Source: Treponema sp. (GTDB taxonomy: Bacteria > Spirochaetota > Spirochaetia > Treponematales > Treponemataceae). From it: a stretch of DNA of 33,745 nucleotides. The DNA lies in NCBI GenBank assembly GCA_017617145.1, contig JAFZWX010000203.1:1-33745 (forward strand). Direction: 5' to 3'. Below the pieces are notes generated by a model that ran no database searches, had not been told where the DNA came from, and saw only the letters and a list, made by a program, of their open reading frames with translations. The position numbers and the translations under genes are program-made. Shown piece by piece: positions 24,351 to 33,497 of the stretch (positions are counted from its first letter, which is position 1; each line of letters begins with the position of its first letter).

Positions 24351-25315
24351 ATTAAACGCTCCTCGCCAGCTTTCTTAGCTAACCAGTTAGCCAAGAGTAA
24401 GAGAATGATATTAACGGCATTCTTAAAGATACCTGCAGCGGTTGCAAGAGAGAAGTTGAACAACTTGAAACCAAATTTCAATACATAAAGATCAATTGTA
24501 TTTGCGTAGTCAATGATAAGTCCATTCTGTAAGAAGAACGGCATTTCAAAGTTTGCATCAAGAATATGACCGGCAGACATAATCATCATAATAATGATTG
24601 TAGGTTTAATTCCTGGTAATGTGATGTGCCAAATCTTTCTAAGACGACCACAACCGTCAATCTGTGCTGCTTCGTACAAACATGGGTCAATAGCGGTCAT
24701 GGCACCAAGGTATACGATTGTATTCCAACCTACTTCCTTCCATACATAAGTCCAACCAATGATGTGCCAGAAGTATTTTGGAGTTGCAAGCCATTGAATA
24801 GGCTGTTTTACAAGATGAAGTCCCAATAATATGTTATTTAAAATTCCGTCAGAAACAGAAAGAACATTCGCAACCAAACCCGTTACAATTACCCAAGAAA
24901 GGAAGTGCGGGAGATAAGATACTGTTTGAACAAAGCGTTTTATACCAATAATGCGAACTTCGTTTAAGAATACAGCAAGAACAATTGCAGTAATATAACC
25001 AAGAGCAGTACTTATGAGGCTCATACAGACTGTATTTCTTAAAGCAAGAAGAAATTCACTGCTTTTAAAAAGTTCTGCAAACCAATGAAATCCTACCCAT
25101 TCCTGTTCACCAAAGGACAACTGAGGTTTATATCTTTGGAAACCCATTGTCCAGCCCCAAAGAGGGATATATCTGAACAAGATGATATAAAGAACGAATG
25201 GAACAGACATTAAAATAAGCATTTTCTGCTTACCCAAAAGCTTCCACTTGCTCTTTTTGTTAGTTAGTTCTGTGGATGTAACAGCCACAGACTCTTTTGA
25301 TTTTTTATTTTTCAT
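24347..25315 (-). CDS. Carbohydrate ABC transporter permease, LplB-like
   Basis: The 322-aa reading starts at ATG 25315 with a weak GGGTG site; a GTG at 25324 is in frame but less likely. After a basic cytoplasmic N-terminus it has six TM segments and the EAA loop YEAAQIDGCGRLRKIWHITLPG. The sequence (MLILMSVPFVLYIILFRYIPLWGW and MGFQRYKP) is typical of LplB, the partner of YtcP. It lies 165 bp after the solute-binding protein gene, separated from it by a strong terminator-like hairpin, so it is probably expressed less than the binding protein. Confidence 0.93.
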   Translation of the reverse strand: MKNKKSKESVAVTSTELTNKKSKWKLLGKQKMLILMSVPFVLYIILFRYIPLWGWTMGFQRYKPQLSFGEQEWVGFHWFAELFKSSEFLLALRNTVCMSLISTALGYITAIVLAVFLNEVRIIGIKRFVQTVSYLPHFLSWVIVTGLVANVLSVSDGILNNILLGLHLVKQPIQWLATPKYFWHIIGWTYVWKEVGWNTIVYLGAMTAIDPCLYEAAQIDGCGRLRKIWHITLPGIKPTIIIMMIMSAGHILDANFEMPFFLQNGLIIDYANTIDLYVLKFGFKLFNFSLATAAGIFKNAVNIILLLLANWLAKKAGEERLI

Positions 25316-25390
25316 AAAAAACACCCGTCAAAAAATAGAGTTGTTAGATAAACTCTAACTAATAATGATTTTTTTTTAATTAATAAAGTT

Positions 25391-25423
25391 AAAAAAGTCC
25401 ACAGAAAACCTGTGGACTTTTTT
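25391..25423 (-). terminator. Terminator/attenuator between binding protein and permeases
   Basis: AAAAAAGTCCACAG (25391-25404), loop AAAAC, CTGTGGACTTTTTT (25410-25423) is a perfect 14-bp stem. On the minus strand it is followed by a T tract. It lies 66 bp after the solute-binding protein stop and 75 bp before the LplB start, so partial read-through would give excess binding protein. Confidence 0.85.
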
Positions 25424-25482
25424 GACGGAAGAAGACAATTCCTCCGTCATTGCGTAGACTAATTTGACACTTGCGTGTCAAA
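25424..25482. repeat. Two extra hairpins after the binding protein gene
   Basis: TTTGACAC-TTGC-GTGTCAAA (25463-25482) and GACGGA...TCCGTC (25424-25429 with 25443-25448) lie between the binding protein stop and the terminator. They may stabilise the 3' end of the abundant transcript. Confidence 0.5.
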
Positions 25483-25488
25483 AGCTAA

Positions 25489-27195
25489 CTAGTCCTGGAA
25501 ACCACCGAATACTTCTACACGGTTGTCAAGCTGCTGCTGCATGAACTTGTTGTATGTAGCTGTAAGTGGCTTAAGCAACTTGCAGTATTCATCCCAAGTC
25601 TTGTCGAAATCAGCTGGTTTACCCATGATCATCTGTGGGAGATACTTTCTCTGAACTGTTTCGAATCCAGTCATAGCAACTGCTGCTTCTTCTTCGAATC
25701 CGCCCTTTTCAGCAGATGGGTTACACTGCCACATTGGGTACCATCCAGCATTCTGTGGTGGGTTAGGATCTACAAATTCAGCATAAGAACTTACACCGTA
25801 AGCTTTCCAAAGTTCGATATCAACTGCTTTCTGTGAAAGTTCATATTCCCATGGAAGTTCATCCATAGAACGTGTATATCCAGACTTCAAAGTACCTTCA
25901 AGCTTTGGAGCTTCTTCGCGCCAGAGCATAGCGTACTGTTTTTCCTGATAGTTAGGATCCTTCTGCTGATCGCGCATCTTCTGTGTACGATAAGCGGCAC
26001 CCTTTGTACCAGTCTTAGATCCGTCTGTATCGATGAGGTAATCATCACCTTCGAATCCCCAGTAAAGAATCTTCTGGTTTTCTTCTTCAATCATTGTATC
26101 CATGAACTTAAGAATCTTGATAGCTTTTTCTTCAGAACACTTTACAGTGATACCATAACCTCTCTGGAGGTTTGGAAGAGAGCGGTCACGATAGTGAGGT
26201 TTAATTGTTTCATCAAATGTAATAGCCAATGGAGCATATGTTCTTTCATCTTTTCCAGCTGTCCAGAGTGTCAATTCTGGTTCGCCCATGAACTGCCATC
26301 CCTGAATGAACATACCAAGTACACGACCCTGAGCAATCTTAGCATAGTACTGGTCACGGTTGTCTGTGAATGATTCTGGATCAATCAAACCGCGCTGGAA
26401 ATATCCGTTAGCAAGCTTGAACCATCTGTAAGCATTAGCATCTGTGAAGTTATCTTCGTAAACATATTTACCATTTACGAGAGTTACGTGTCCGTTACCA
26501 TCGTTTGGATATCCAGCCAAGAAGTTTGGTGGGTTCCAGAGGTCAAATGCTTCCCAGTCAGCTGTAATGATATTGAAAGGAATTGTTGGCATTCCATCAA
26601 TTGTTGGATACTTCTTGTAGTATTTTTCGATAAGGTCGAAATACTGATCAATTGTCTTGATTACAGGATATCCGTATTCCTTAAGAACAGCTTTCTGAAT
26701 CCACCAACCATTCTGGTTGTAATATGTGTCAGATGGAGTTCCATCATATACACCATAGTTTGGAAGAGAATAGATGTGTTCCTTTGTAATCTTACCGTTA
26801 GCATCTTTTTCTGAGTCCTGGTCGATCATTTTCTTCCAAGCTGTAGAATAGTGCTTAAGCAAGTTAGGACAATATTTCTCTACGAGAGGCTTAAGGTCGC
26901 GAAGACATCCAGCACCCTGGAACTTTTCTGAGTCTACTTCTACTACATCTGGAAGATCACCAGAAGCAATAAGCAAACCAATCTTCTGATCCTTATCACC
27001 TACCAAGATATCCCAAGCGAATTCAACACCGAAGTTGTCTTTAATCCACTTGTAAGTCTTGTTGTTCTTAGGTGGCTGTTTTCTCTGCTGAATTGTGAAA
27101 ATAGAAATCTTAAGTTTTTCTACCTTCTTTTTAGCAGCAAACATAGATGTTGTCAAAGCACATGCGATCAACAACATTGCAACTGTTTTTTTCAT
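25489..27195 (-). CDS. Extracellular solute-binding protein, LplA/YtcQ-like
   Basis: This 568-aa exported protein is of the size typical for binding proteins of LplB/YtcP importers. The signal peptide MKKTVAMLLIACALTTSMFA is followed by AKKKVEK. A Cys at position 12 (LIAC) fits a lipobox, but the hydrophobic core before it is short, so cleavage after SMFA is more likely. The periplasmic domain is rich in Trp and Tyr (SDTYYNQNGWWIQKAVLKEY), as suits sugar stacking. AAGGAGG before the ATG is a strong ribosome binding site. It follows the esterase gene by 40 bp and is first of the transporter genes. It should capture oligosaccharides freed by surface xylanases; the exact ligand is inferred. Confidence 0.92.
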   Translation of the reverse strand: MKKTVAMLLIACALTTSMFAAKKKVEKLKISIFTIQQRKQPPKNNKTYKWIKDNFGVEFAWDILVGDKDQKIGLLIASGDLPDVVEVDSEKFQGAGCLRDLKPLVEKYCPNLLKHYSTAWKKMIDQDSEKDANGKITKEHIYSLPNYGVYDGTPSDTYYNQNGWWIQKAVLKEYGYPVIKTIDQYFDLIEKYYKKYPTIDGMPTIPFNIITADWEAFDLWNPPNFLAGYPNDGNGHVTLVNGKYVYEDNFTDANAYRWFKLANGYFQRGLIDPESFTDNRDQYYAKIAQGRVLGMFIQGWQFMGEPELTLWTAGKDERTYAPLAITFDETIKPHYRDRSLPNLQRGYGITVKCSEEKAIKILKFMDTMIEEENQKILYWGFEGDDYLIDTDGSKTGTKGAAYRTQKMRDQQKDPNYQEKQYAMLWREEAPKLEGTLKSGYTRSMDELPWEYELSQKAVDIELWKAYGVSSYAEFVDPNPPQNAGWYPMWQCNPSAEKGGFEEEAAVAMTGFETVQRKYLPQMIMGKPADFDKTWDEYCKLLKPLTATYNKFMQQQLDNRVEVFGGFQD

Positions 27196-27235
27196 AAAAG
27201 TCCTCCTTATTGACTTTTTGTTAAAAATTTATTTT

Positions 27236-28079
<844 letters not shown>

Positions 28080-28159
28080 TTTTTCCATATAAATATAGTT
28101 TAGACGCCTTTTTTATAAAAAATACATCTATACTATCGTATTTTTTACATTATAGTCTC

Positions 28160-28183
28160 ATTTCTAAGAATTTTCTTAGAAAT
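28160..28183. repeat. Perfect hairpin upstream of the CE1 esterase gene
   Basis: ATTTCTAAGAA, TT, TTCTTAGAAAT forms an 11-bp perfect inverted repeat. It lies between the carboxylesterase stop (28267) and the CE1 start and adjoins the TCAAG-loop repeat. It may contribute to termination after the carboxylesterase gene. Confidence 0.6.
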
Positions 28184-28206
28184 CATAGGGTGTTTCCCTT
28201 AGGGAT

Positions 28207-28269
28207 AGATTCCCGTGTCAAGCACGGGAATGACAATAGTGTCATTGTCGGGCTTGACCCGACAATCTA
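28207..28269. repeat. TCAAG-loop double-hairpin repeat
   Basis: Two perfect 9-bp hairpins, ATTCCCGTG-TCAAG-CACGGGAAT (28209-28231) and ATTGTCGGG-CTTGA-CCCGACAAT (28244-28266), are arranged head to head. Each half reads AGATT, stem, TCAAG, stem, AATGACA on its own strand, and the two stems differ but pair. The right end lies within or next to the last codons of the carboxylesterase gene, which stops at 28267. Similar hairpins are dispersed in several bacterial genomes. Confidence 0.8.
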
Positions 28270-29643
28270 TTTCACCGGCTGCGCATCTGTGTTAAATATC
28301 ATCTTGTCCGGGGTGCCTGTCGAGAAAGGTTTCCATTCAGGCAGCGGAGTGTCATCGCAATCCTTGCCGTTCGGGTTTCCGGTTTTTACAAAGTTGCACA
28401 GGTAGTTACACATTTTGCGCGAAACATCGTACTGCATTCCCTTGAAAGGTCGCCAGCATTTTGCCAGTGTCTCGAACCAGAACCAAAGGTCAACAGAATG
28501 GAAGGTTCCCGGATTATCCCAGCCAGGAATTGGAACATCAAATACATAATAGAAGGTTTGGGTAACTTTGCCTGTCTGCTCCAGAAGCTCCTGATATTTT
28601 TTAACAGAAAGCTCAAGCGGCTGGAATTTTTCACCCTGTGGATTTGAAGGATCCTTTGGCATAAGGAACTCGTCTGTTGTATGACCAAGAATAAGTGGAA
28701 CAGGAGTAATCTGTCCTTTTTCAAGCAAGGCAAAGAAATCGCCCTTTACAAAAATATCATCACGAACAGGAGTCCAGGTTGCAATTGATTTTGCATGGCC
28801 GCCGTATTCATCCCACTTTTTGCGCAGGGTCTGAATATCAATAGCGCGGGCTTCGGCAAGATTTTTTGCACCAATAAAATTGAAGAAATCTACACCGCAC
28901 TGTTCTGCTTCCTGGAGCGACTTCTGCTTAAAGAAACTGTTGTCCGGCGCATAGAACATACCACTGTGAACTACTGCCCGTTTAAAGATTCCCTGAGTAC
29001 CAAAAGCTATCTGGTCAAGAACGCTGCCACCACCTGCAGACTGACCTCCAATTGTAATATTATCAGGGTCTCCACCAAAAGCGGCAATATTGTCTTTTAC
29101 CCACTGCATGGCACATCGCTGGTCAAGTAAACCAAAGTTTGCAGGTTCGCCAGGATTTTCGGCAGTAATTTCCGGGTGACAAAGGAAGCCCAGCATATTA
29201 AGACGATAGTTTACAGTTACAACAACAATTCCACGGCGGGCAATACGTTCACCGTCAAATTCCATTTCGGCAGTAAAACCAGTCTGCCAGCCGCCACCGT
29301 AAATCCAGAAATATACAGGAAGCTTTTCGTCTGCAGCATTTGCAGGTGTCCATACGTTTACAGTAAGACAGTCTTCGCCCATCGGAATATCTTTATCTAC
29401 AGACCATTCGCGGCAGTAGATGTCATTAGGGTCATAATAAGGAGTTGGCTGTACAGGAATTGGTGAAAACTTGTAGGCCTTAAGTGTGCCTTCCCATTTA
29501 GTTTTTAAAGGAACAGGAGCATGCCAGCGCAGATTGCCTACTGGTTGTTCGGCAAATGGAATGCCCTTAAAAGAAGTGATTCGAGGGTCAGCAGCAGGCA
29601 GCCCTTCGATTTTTCCAAATTTTGTTTCTACGATTCTAAGCAT
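28267..29643 (-). CDS. Type B carboxylesterase (para-nitrobenzyl esterase-like)
   Basis: This enzyme of about 458 aa has the carboxylesterase B hallmarks: KGIPFAEQPVGNLRWHAP, EDCLTVNVWTP, the oxyanion loop IYGGGWQTG and the nucleophile GGQSAGGGS (Ser202 from this start). An acidic residue in GHTTDEFL and a His in FHSVDLW are likely triad members. No signal peptide is visible. The ATG at 29643 with GGAG upstream is preferred to 29658, which lacks a ribosome binding site. It is divergent from the AraC gene with a LacI-like operator between. In context it probably removes acyl groups from imported xylo-oligosaccharides. The C-terminal end abuts a structured repeat. Confidence 0.9.
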   Translation of the reverse strand: MLRIVETKFGKIEGLPAADPRITSFKGIPFAEQPVGNLRWHAPVPLKTKWEGTLKAYKFSPIPVQPTPYYDPNDIYCREWSVDKDIPMGEDCLTVNVWTPANAADEKLPVYFWIYGGGWQTGFTAEMEFDGERIARRGIVVVTVNYRLNMLGFLCHPEITAENPGEPANFGLLDQRCAMQWVKDNIAAFGGDPDNITIGGQSAGGGSVLDQIAFGTQGIFKRAVVHSGMFYAPDNSFFKQKSLQEAEQCGVDFFNFIGAKNLAEARAIDIQTLRKKWDEYGGHAKSIATWTPVRDDIFVKGDFFALLEKGQITPVPLILGHTTDEFLMPKDPSNPQGEKFQPLELSVKKYQELLEQTGKVTQTFYYVFDVPIPGWDNPGTFHSVDLWFWFETLAKCWRPFKGMQYDVSRKMCNYLCNFVKTGNPNGKDCDDTPLPEWKPFSTGTPDKMIFNTDAQPVK

Positions 29644-29665
29644 TTTTTCTTTCTCCATTTTTCGA

Positions 29666-29679
29666 GTTAATCGTTTTAC
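29666..29679 (+). promoter_or_regulatory. LacI-like operator candidate, site B
   Basis: GTTAATCGTTTTAC is identical over 14 bp to site C before GH43, and its complement closely resembles site A. It is itself imperfectly palindromic around the central CG. It lies 22 bp before the carboxylesterase start and within the spacer shared with the AraC gene. Confidence 0.6.
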
Positions 29680-29772
29680 TATACCAATAATTATTGTCCC
29701 ACATATTTATTAAAAATACAATAAAAGGCTCATATTTTTTATATTTTATTCTCATTTTGTAAAAAAGTGTGA

Positions 29773-29784
29773 TATAATTAACTT
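29773..29784 (+). promoter_or_regulatory. Possible -10 element directly before the AraC start
   Basis: TATAAT at 29773-29778 is followed after six bases by the GTG at 29785. No ribosome binding site and no good -35 are seen. If used, it would give a leaderless mRNA. Confidence 0.4.
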
Positions 29785-30615
29785 GTGGAACATGACAACG
29801 AATTTCCAATCAGGCTGTATTCTCAAAGTACCTACCTGGAGCAGGCACATCATCATATAGAATACGAAATCTTCTATATAGATAGTGGTTCCGTAAAGTT
29901 TGGACTGGAAGAATCTGTTACAACTGCAAAAGCCGGCGATGTTATTTTTATGCATCCGGGAACAAATCATTATGTAAAAAAGATTGAAGGAATTGACTAT
30001 CATTGTTATTCCATGGTTTTTGACAGTTCTGTTCTGGGAAATCAGGGAGAACCTGTTCGCAATACACTGGACAGCATAAGAGTGTCACGATTTATACAGC
30101 TTCCCGATGTAGTTTTGATGAAGCTCCGTGATGCTTATAAATTTTTGAAGGATGAAACTTTTGGTCACGAGCTTTTTATAAAATCAGTTTTGTTTGATAT
30201 TATTTCGTGCATTCTTCTTACAAATCAGTATGTAGAAATTACCGACAACAGAAGGGCCGAACAGCGCCATACAGTAAATGCAGTAGATGATACTTTAAAT
30301 TATATCCGCGAACATTACCGCGAAAATATTACGCTTGATGATATTTTAAAAATTACTTCCTACAGTAAAAGCCACTTTATACGACTGTTCAAAAAACACA
30401 TGGGCATGAATCTTACCGACTATATAAATAAGTATAGAATAGAAAAATCATGCCTCGACCTTATTTATACTTCAAAAAACATCACCGAAATTGCCATGGG
30501 AAACGGCTTTAATACAGTTCAATATTTTTCAAAAACATTTAAGTCGTACATGAAGTGCACGCCCAAGCAGTACCAGAGGAATGGTAAAAGTATAATTATT
30601 TCGCAGAGTAATTAG
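29785..30615 (+). CDS. AraC-family transcriptional regulator
   Basis: This 276-aa regulator has an N-terminal cupin-like sugar-sensing domain (about 1-130: AHHHIEYEIFYIDSGSVKFG and AGDVIFMHPGTNHYV) and a C-terminal pair of helix-turn-helix motifs (about 170-270: NITLDDILKITSYSKSHFIR and the second with ITEIAMGNGFNTVQYFSKTF, CTPKQYQ). It probably activates the surrounding esterase, transporter and GH43 genes in response to oligosaccharides. It starts with GTG without a Shine-Dalgarno and may be leaderless. It is divergent from the carboxylesterase and convergent with GH43, whose stop lies 9 bp beyond its own. Confidence 0.93.
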   Translation: MEHDNEFPIRLYSQSTYLEQAHHHIEYEIFYIDSGSVKFGLEESVTTAKAGDVIFMHPGTNHYVKKIEGIDYHCYSMVFDSSVLGNQGEPVRNTLDSIRVSRFIQLPDVVLMKLRDAYKFLKDETFGHELFIKSVLFDIISCILLTNQYVEITDNRRAEQRHTVNAVDDTLNYIREHYRENITLDDILKITSYSKSHFIRLFKKHMGMNLTDYINKYRIEKSCLDLIYTSKNITEIAMGNGFNTVQYFSKTFKSYMKCTPKQYQRNGKSIIISQSN

Positions 30616-30624
30616 GGGCGCCTG

Positions 30625-32079
30625 CTAGTTAAATTTTATTGATTTTAACTGGGCACTTCCCCCGCCAACCCATGTGAGGTAAAGTGCGTGTGTACCATCC
30701 GGGAAGTCTATGTCTATGCTATCAGGCTCCCAGAAATTTGCAGATTCGCATTTGAGCGTGCCAAGCACAGGGCCGTCCCATTTGTTGCGGATTTCAAAAC
30801 CACCATACATGTAGCCGCGAACAACAAGGGTCAGTTTTTTTACGTTCTGGAAGTCAAAGTATTTAAAACCGATTGTTGTCTTGTCGGTAATGTCTACAAT
30901 GTAGCCAAGCTCTTCGTCCCCGTCGCGTCCGTCCTGAGTGATTTTTGGCTGGCCTGGGCCAACATAAGGTCCAGGTTTATTCGGGTTAAAAATGTGGCAG
31001 GCAATGTAAGCTGCGTATTCACCTTCTGCTTTGAGCGGGCCACCGTTGAGTCCGCAGGAAGTAATTTCTACCTGAGGAATTTTTCCGTCTGGAAGTACTT
31101 TGATTTTTTCTGCACACCCCTGACGGCTGTACCAGTTTCCGTTTGTGTGGCGGTGGTAGAACATGTAGTATTCACCGTTGATTTTTTCAAAGCTTCCGTG
31201 ATTGTTTGCTCCGTAGGCAACAGGCATGTCGGCAGGCTTGTAGGTGTCGATGTGAAGGTCACAGTTGCTGACAATTACGCCGCCATATACAAAGTTGTCG
31301 CGCGGAGATTTACTTGTTGCATAACAAAGCTCATGCATAACTTCTGAAGAATATACAAGATAATAAGTGTCGCCAATTTTTCGAATGCTTGGTGCTTCAA
31401 AGAATGCGTGACCTTCAAAGCCTTTCCAGTTTTCAATTGATTTAAGCGGGTACGGGCAGCCTGTTGTAACTTCTGCCGGAGACTTAAGGTCTATATACAT
31501 GTCGCCCGGGATTACAACAACAGGTTCTTCTTCTATTGTAAGCATATCTGGTCCAAGAGTTGTTGCCATACAGCCAATGCGGTCTTTCATGTGGCGTCCG
31601 CTAAAGCCAGTATAAAGGTAAGTTTTTTCTCCTTCGCGGATTACACCCGGGTCAAACTGAGGCATATCTCCTTCGCGGTCGCCTAAGCGGGTTCCATCCT
31701 TGTAATGAACGTGGCCGTAAAACTCATACTTGCCGGCAGGAGTGTCACAGACAGCTACAGAAACAAAGCCGACTTTGTCGAATACGTAGAACAGGTAGTA
31801 GCGTCCGTCCTTGCCCTGTACAACATCAGGAGCATACAAAACCATGCGTCCATCCTGTGCAGGATCCTGATCTTTTCTATATATAACACCTTCATACTTC
31901 CAGTCGCTAAGGTCTGTAACCGGGGCAGAATAGCAGATGTAGTCGCCAAGACAGAATACTGCGCCGTTGAATTCATCGTGCGAGCCGTAAACATAAACGC
32001 GGTCGCCAAATACATGTGGTTCGCCATCTGGAACGTATTCCCAGGATGGCATATATGGATTATAGACTTGTTTTTTCAT
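30625..32079 (-). CDS. GH43 glycoside hydrolase with C-terminal CBM6-like domain
   Basis: This 484-aa enzyme has the GH43 five-bladed propeller signature. The base Asp18 is in YVPDGEPHVFGDRVYVYGSH, the supporting Asp85 in YAPDVV and the acid Glu228 in FFEAPSIRK. The C-terminal region from about residue 365 (GYIVDITDKTTIGFKYFDFQ ... TLVVRGYMYGGFEI ... LTWVGGGSAQLKSIKFN) looks like a carbohydrate-binding module of family 6. Without a signal peptide it is probably cytoplasmic and acts on imported oligomers as beta-xylosidase or alpha-L-arabinofuranosidase; the subfamily cannot be fixed here. AAGGAG lies before the ATG at 32079 and operator site C lies 51-64 bp upstream. Confidence 0.92.
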   Translation of the reverse strand: MKKQVYNPYMPSWEYVPDGEPHVFGDRVYVYGSHDEFNGAVFCLGDYICYSAPVTDLSDWKYEGVIYRKDQDPAQDGRMVLYAPDVVQGKDGRYYLFYVFDKVGFVSVAVCDTPAGKYEFYGHVHYKDGTRLGDREGDMPQFDPGVIREGEKTYLYTGFSGRHMKDRIGCMATTLGPDMLTIEEEPVVVIPGDMYIDLKSPAEVTTGCPYPLKSIENWKGFEGHAFFEAPSIRKIGDTYYLVYSSEVMHELCYATSKSPRDNFVYGGVIVSNCDLHIDTYKPADMPVAYGANNHGSFEKINGEYYMFYHRHTNGNWYSRQGCAEKIKVLPDGKIPQVEITSCGLNGGPLKAEGEYAAYIACHIFNPNKPGPYVGPGQPKITQDGRDGDEELGYIVDITDKTTIGFKYFDFQNVKKLTLVVRGYMYGGFEIRNKWDGPVLGTLKCESANFWEPDSIDIDFPDGTHALYLTWVGGGSAQLKSIKFN

Positions 32080-32099
32080 AATTATTTCTCCTTGTGTAA

Positions 32100-32121
32100 C
32101 CCTTCGACAAGCTCAGGGACC
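32100..32121 (-). repeat. REP-like motif, intergenic copy
   Basis: CCCTTCGACAAGCTCAGGG plus ACC is the only intergenic copy in this window of the motif also found inside three genes. It lies between the GH43 ribosome binding site and operator site C. Confidence 0.8.
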
Positions 32122-32129
32122 ACAATTTA

Positions 32130-32143
32130 GTTAATCGTTTTAC
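32130..32143 (+). promoter_or_regulatory. LacI-like operator candidate, site C
   Basis: GTTAATCGTTTTAC is identical to site B. It lies 51-64 bp upstream of the GH43 start codon and 140 bp upstream of the truncated small gene on the other strand. Confidence 0.6.
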
Positions 32144-32194
32144 ATTAACATTAAATGGGAAATTGAAAAAAATCAATAAAAAATATCAACTTTT

Positions 32195-32269
32195 TTCCGA
32201 TTTTTTCGGAATTTACTTCCTCTTTTAACAAAATTTTTTGTTAACTAAGGTAGGGAAAATTTATTTCCC
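32195..32269 (+). promoter_or_regulatory. Leader with three hairpins before the truncated gene
   Basis: Three short inverted repeats lie in a row: TTCCGA/TCGGAA (32195-32211), TTAACAAA.../TTTGTTAA (32225-32244) and GGGAAA/TTTCCC (32253-32269). The last ends one base before the AAGGAG of the next start codon. They may regulate the small gene that begins at 32283 or be the terminator of an adjacent unit. Confidence 0.45.
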
Positions 32270-32282
32270 CAAGGAGATACAT

Positions 32283-32441
32283 ATGGAAAACAGTGATGTA
32301 GATTTGGATGACAAAAGCATTAAAGTGATTTATCCTATGTTTATTGTCAAGCGAAGTTTTGATTTTCTCCAGTTCTCTTATTTGCAATCATTAAAGCCCT
32401 CTCTGATAAAAGTGAAATATCAACTTCACAAGGTTTATTAA
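32283..32441 (+). pseudogene. Short gene start probably cut by the IS110 element
   Basis: A very good AAGGAG lies 7 bp before ATG 32283. The frame reads MENSDVDLDDKSIKVIYPMF and a few more residues before it enters the 3' end of the transposase gene (antisense) at 32347. After that the sequence is basic and unlike the acidic start, and it stops at 32441. I infer a host gene interrupted by insertion; the remainder would lie beyond the right end of the window. The protein family is not recognisable from the 20 or so native residues. Confidence 0.5.
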
Positions 32442-33474
32442 AACTCTTTATTTCATATACCTGCTTATTTTTTAATAAAGTATAAAGAAGTTCACCTAAT
32501 TTTCTAGCTATTGTTACTATTGATTTACCTTTTGATTTTCCTCTCTCTCCTGACATATATTTATATTTTTCCCTCAATGCACCTCCTGTGTTAGATCTGA
32601 CACAACCCCAGGCTGCTTGAACTAGAAGAGATCGTAATAAAGAATTACCTTGTTTTGTAATATGACCAATTCTATTTATTGTACACGAGCGATCAACTTT
32701 TGGAACAAATCCTATAAAATTACTTATTTGATGTGCATTTTCAAATCGCGAAACATCTCCAACATAAGCAACATATGAAAGTGCTGTTAATGGACCAACA
32801 CCAGGAACTGTCATAAGTAGCTGAACATTTTCATCTTTTTTGCATTCTTCATTAATTTTACTAACCAGATATTCAATTTGTTTTTCCAACAATTCAAGTC
32901 TATCAGTTAATCTTTCAGCTTCTTCTTTTTCATAATCTTGTAATAAATCAATATTTTTGATTCGATTTGTTGGTATACACATATCTTTGCGTGTAAATTG
33001 TGTAAATCCATTATGTTCAAATATGGCATGAAGCCGATTTATTTCTTTTGTTCTTAAGGCTTTAAGTGAACGATATTCGCTTAAAAGTTTTCTTCTTTTC
33101 CATTCTTCATCAGTTGGAGGAGTAACTAAAGGAAGTTCGTCTTCTGTATGACTTCGCAGAAGTCTGGCAAGTTTCAAAGAGTCTTCTTTATCTGTTTTTC
33201 TTGTACTCATAAAGATAATGGCTAATTTTGCAGGATTAAGTATACATACACGACATCCTACTTTATTTCGAATAGCCCTTTCAATTCGAAATGCCAAGTT
33301 ACAAGATTCTATTGCAACCACATCAAACTGATTTAATTTTGAACACAACTTGTCTATCCCATCAAAATCAGTCTTACCTCCTGTTCTAGCTATTTTTCCA
33401 TTTTTATCGATAAGGCACATTTCATAAGTTCTTTTACCCAAATCGATTCCAACTGCGTTTCCTGCCACTTCCAT
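32347..33474 (-). CDS. IS110-family transposase (DEDD recombinase)
   Basis: This 375-aa transposase starts at ATG 33474 with AGGAGG 6 bp before; a reading from 33531 is rejected. The N-terminal RuvC-like DEDD domain shows the Asp in VGIDLGKR, Glu in AIESCN and the Asp pair in TRKTDKEDSLKLARLL. A coiled-coil section (about 165-215) leads to the C-terminal transposase_20 domain with VPGVGPLTALSYVAYVGD, FENAHQISNFIGFVP and the Ser-containing ITKQGNSLLRSLLVQAAWG. Full length suggests an active element. The 3' end lies close to the truncated gene at 32283, and a long non-coding stretch is upstream. Confidence 0.95.
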   Translation of the reverse strand: MEVAGNAVGIDLGKRTYEMCLIDKNGKIARTGGKTDFDGIDKLCSKLNQFDVVAIESCNLAFRIERAIRNKVGCRVCILNPAKLAIIFMSTRKTDKEDSLKLARLLRSHTEDELPLVTPPTDEEWKRRKLLSEYRSLKALRTKEINRLHAIFEHNGFTQFTRKDMCIPTNRIKNIDLLQDYEKEEAERLTDRLELLEKQIEYLVSKINEECKKDENVQLLMTVPGVGPLTALSYVAYVGDVSRFENAHQISNFIGFVPKVDRSCTINRIGHITKQGNSLLRSLLVQAAWGCVRSNTGGALREKYKYMSGERGKSKGKSIVTIARKLGELLYTLLKNKQVYEIKSFNKPCEVDISLLSERALMIANKRTGENQNFA

Positions 33475-33497
33475 AAGTGTCCTCCTTAGTATAAAAT

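Noticed and set aside
23598..24488. A 296-codon open frame on the plus strand across both permease genes
   Set aside because: It is antisense to two well-supported permeases, has odd composition (many Cys, Asn, Lys) and no ribosome binding site.
25489..27195. Binding protein as a lipoprotein via LIAC at positions 9-12
   Set aside because: The hydrophobic stretch before the Cys is too short, and a normal signal peptidase I site (SMFA-A) follows. Not fully excluded.
30688..31347. A 219-codon plus-strand open frame within the GH43 gene
   Set aside because: Antisense to the catalytic domain of a clear GH43; Val/Phe/Cys-rich shadow frame.
32238..32282. Upstream ATG at 32238 as start of the small truncated gene
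   Set aside because: No ribosome binding site there and it would run through the leader hairpins; ATG 32283 has AAGGAG at the right distance.
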